From Alphaproteobacteria bacterium (GTDB taxonomy: Bacteria; Pseudomonadota; Alphaproteobacteria; CACIAM-22H2), in the NCBI GenBank assembly GCA_017308135.1, contig JAFKFM010000011.1, forward strand, positions 186,001 to 250,000: a DNA stretch of 64,000 nt. Direction: 5' to 3'. Each line of letters starts with the position of its first letter. The first letter of the stretch is position 1. A model generated the notes under the pieces. It was not told the DNA's origin and did no database searches. It worked only from the letters and a program-made list of their open reading frames with translations. Positions 62,949 to 64,000 of the stretch are shown piece after piece. The position numbers and the translations under genes were made by a program.

Positions 62949-63437
62949 ATGTCGCCGAGTTCCGCCGAGCATCACCATGCCGAACATCACGATCACGGCA
63001 AATGCGTCGCCGATGCCTTGGCCGCCGCGCGGGAAATCTGCGCCCAGCGCGGCGAGCGTTTCACCGAATTGCGCGGCCGGGTGCTGGAGCTCGTGTGGGC
63101 AAGCCATCGCCCGATCGGCGCTTATGCCGTGCTCGAACGCTTGAAATCCGATGGCCGCTCGGCCGCCCCGCCGACGGTCTATCGAGCACTCGATTTCCTG
63201 ATGGAAGTCGGGCTCGTCCACCGCATCGAATCGCTCAACGCCTATATCGGCTGCGCGCATCCCGGGGCGGCGCATTCATCGCAATTCCTGATCTGCAAGG
63301 ATTGCGGCACGGCGGAGGAACTCGAATCCCCGGCGATCGACGCGGCCTTGGCCGCCGCCGCCGGCGATCACGGATTCAAACTCGCGGGCCGCGTGGTCGA
63401 ATTGTCGGGCACTTGTAAGAACTGTTCGGGATCGTGA
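62949..63437 (+). CDS. zur: Fur-family zinc uptake regulator Zur
   Basis: 162 residues. A His-rich N-terminus ([13 protein letters not shown]), winged helix with [14 protein letters not shown] and [12 protein letters not shown], dimerisation domain with [20 protein letters not shown], and the structural Zn site Cys116-x2-Cys119 and Cys156-x2-Cys159. Zn-bound Zur represses zinc uptake genes; context with znuA and znuC indicates Zur rather than Fur. GTGA overlap with znuC. Confidence 0.93.
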   Translation: MSPSSAEHHHAEHHDHGKCVADALAAAREICAQRGERFTELRGRVLELVWASHRPIGAYAVLERLKSDGRSAAPPTVYRALDFLMEVGLVHRIESLNAYIGCAHPGAAHSSQFLICKDCGTAEELESPAIDAALAAAAGDHGFKLAGRVVELSGTCKNCSGS

Positions 63438-64000
63438 CCGGCTACGCGATCGAAGGACGGGGCCTCGTCAAACGATTCGCCGATCGCGTGGTCGTCGATC
63501 ATGTCGATATCGGCGCCAAGCCCGGCGAAATCGTCACGCTGATCGGCCCCAATGGCGCGGGCAAGACCTTACTGCTGAAAATGCTGCTCGGCCTTGTGGC
63601 ACCCGACAGCGGCACGATCGCGCGTTCGCCGGGTTTGCGCGTGGGCTACATGCCCCAGAAACTCGCCGTCGATCCCAATCTGCCGATTTCGGTGGCGCGT
63701 TTCGTCGGTCTTGCCGGGAAGGGCGATGTCGCGGCGTCGCTCGAAACGGCCGGCGTGGCGGATATGGCGGGCGCGCCGATGGCCGGTCTGTCGGGCGGCG
63801 AGATGCAGCGCGTGTTGCTGGCGCGCGCCTTGATGCGCGATCCGCAATTGCTGGTGCTGGACGAGCCCGCGCAAGGCGTCGATGTCACCGGCCAGGACGC
63901 GCTTTACGCGCTGGTCGGACGCTTGCGCGACCAAACCAACTGCGCCGTGCTGCTGGTCAGCCACGATCTGCATTTGGTGATGGCGCGGTCCGATCGCGTC
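63434..64000 (+). CDS. znuC: Zinc ABC transporter ATP-binding protein, 5' part
   Basis: The frame starts at GTG 63434, overlapping the zur stop (GTGA), and is open to the window edge (189 codons). Walker [13 protein letters not shown]-loop GYMPQKL, signature [15 protein letters not shown], Walker [13 protein letters not shown] and H-loop SHDLH are all present. Energises zinc import with ZnuA; the ZnuB permease should follow outside the window. Confidence 0.92.
   Translation, partial: MTGYAIEGRGLVKRFADRVVVDHVDIGAKPGEIVTLIGPNGAGKTLLLKMLLGLVAPDSGTIARSPGLRVGYMPQKLAVDPNLPISVARFVGLAGKGDVAASLETAGVADMAGAPMAGLSGGEMQRVLLARALMRDPQLLVLDEPAQGVDVTGQDALYALVGRLRDQTNCAVLLVSHDLHLVMARSDRV

Overview
The window is 64 kb of a GC-rich, densely packed chromosome from an alphaproteobacterium, most likely of Rhodospirillales type. 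I base this on gene content and order: a ctaD-ctaB-coxF-ctaG-ctaE-DUF983-surf1 cytochrome oxidase cluster, a free-standing F0 ATP synthase operon with duplicated b/b' subunits, the ispH-thrB-rnhA cluster, the ubiA/rsmE/gshA neighbourhood, split GcvPA/GcvPB, and many alphaproteobacterial DUF families (1737, 4170, 3422, 983, 721). I see no rRNA, tRNA, CRISPR array, insertion sequence or prophage. Apart from one toxin-antitoxin pair, nothing looks recently acquired.

Region by region. 0-3 kb: RNA-modifying enzymes (tadA, rluB, rsmD) and a class-I glutamine amidotransferase-like hydrolase. 3.1-5.4 kb: a stand-alone elongation factor G gene with a clear promoter and terminator. 5.4-10.3 kb: small conserved proteins, a secreted repeat protein, an alginate-lyase-like enzyme, and a lipid/envelope group (LpxH-like phosphatase, glycosyltransferase, diacylglycerol kinase). 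10.3-16.1 kb: a leftward run ubiD - GAF - PAS - GAF - PAS - bactofilin-like membrane protein - pmbA, containing a duplicated two-gene sensor module with no recognisable output domain. 16.2-25.4 kb: an alpha/beta hydrolase, an oxygenase-like protein, a cysteine-rich protein, a tandem DUF4170 protein, a protein methyltransferase, ubiA, rsmE, gshA, and a DUF1190 / glutathionylspermidine synthase-like / DUF350 operon. 25.5-28.5 kb: uppP, exoD and tldD.

28.6-40.6 kb is the aerobic respiration block (coxB to surf1), followed by carboxypeptidase M32, threonine synthase and an M16 peptidase. 40.6-47.8 kb carries algH, a DsbD-like reductase, a peroxiredoxin, and the leftward ispH-thrB-SIMPL-rnhA operon, then a CDGSH protein and a lipoprotein. 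47.8-52.6 kb is the glycine cleavage operon gcvTHPAPB behind a tandem glycine riboswitch with a visible promoter. 52.6-53.3 kb is a vapBC pair behind a 14-bp perfect inverted repeat. 53.4-56.0 kb is the F0 operon atpIBEF'F, with a near-consensus promoter whose spacer is a perfect dyad and with strong hairpins on both sides of atpE. 56-61.9 kb holds smc, a DsbA-like oxidoreductase, a DUF721 protein and mutY. The window ends in zinc uptake genes znuA / zur-znuC, with a candidate Zur operator in the divergent promoter.

Much of the window is housekeeping. The most unusual parts are the duplicated GAF-PAS module, the regulatory architecture of the atp operon, the small secreted repeat protein, and the DUF1190 / GspS-like / DUF350 operon. 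Genes are packed with start/stop overlaps (ATGA, GTGA, TGATG), and five convergent pairs share a 4-nt double stop (CTAA or TTAA).
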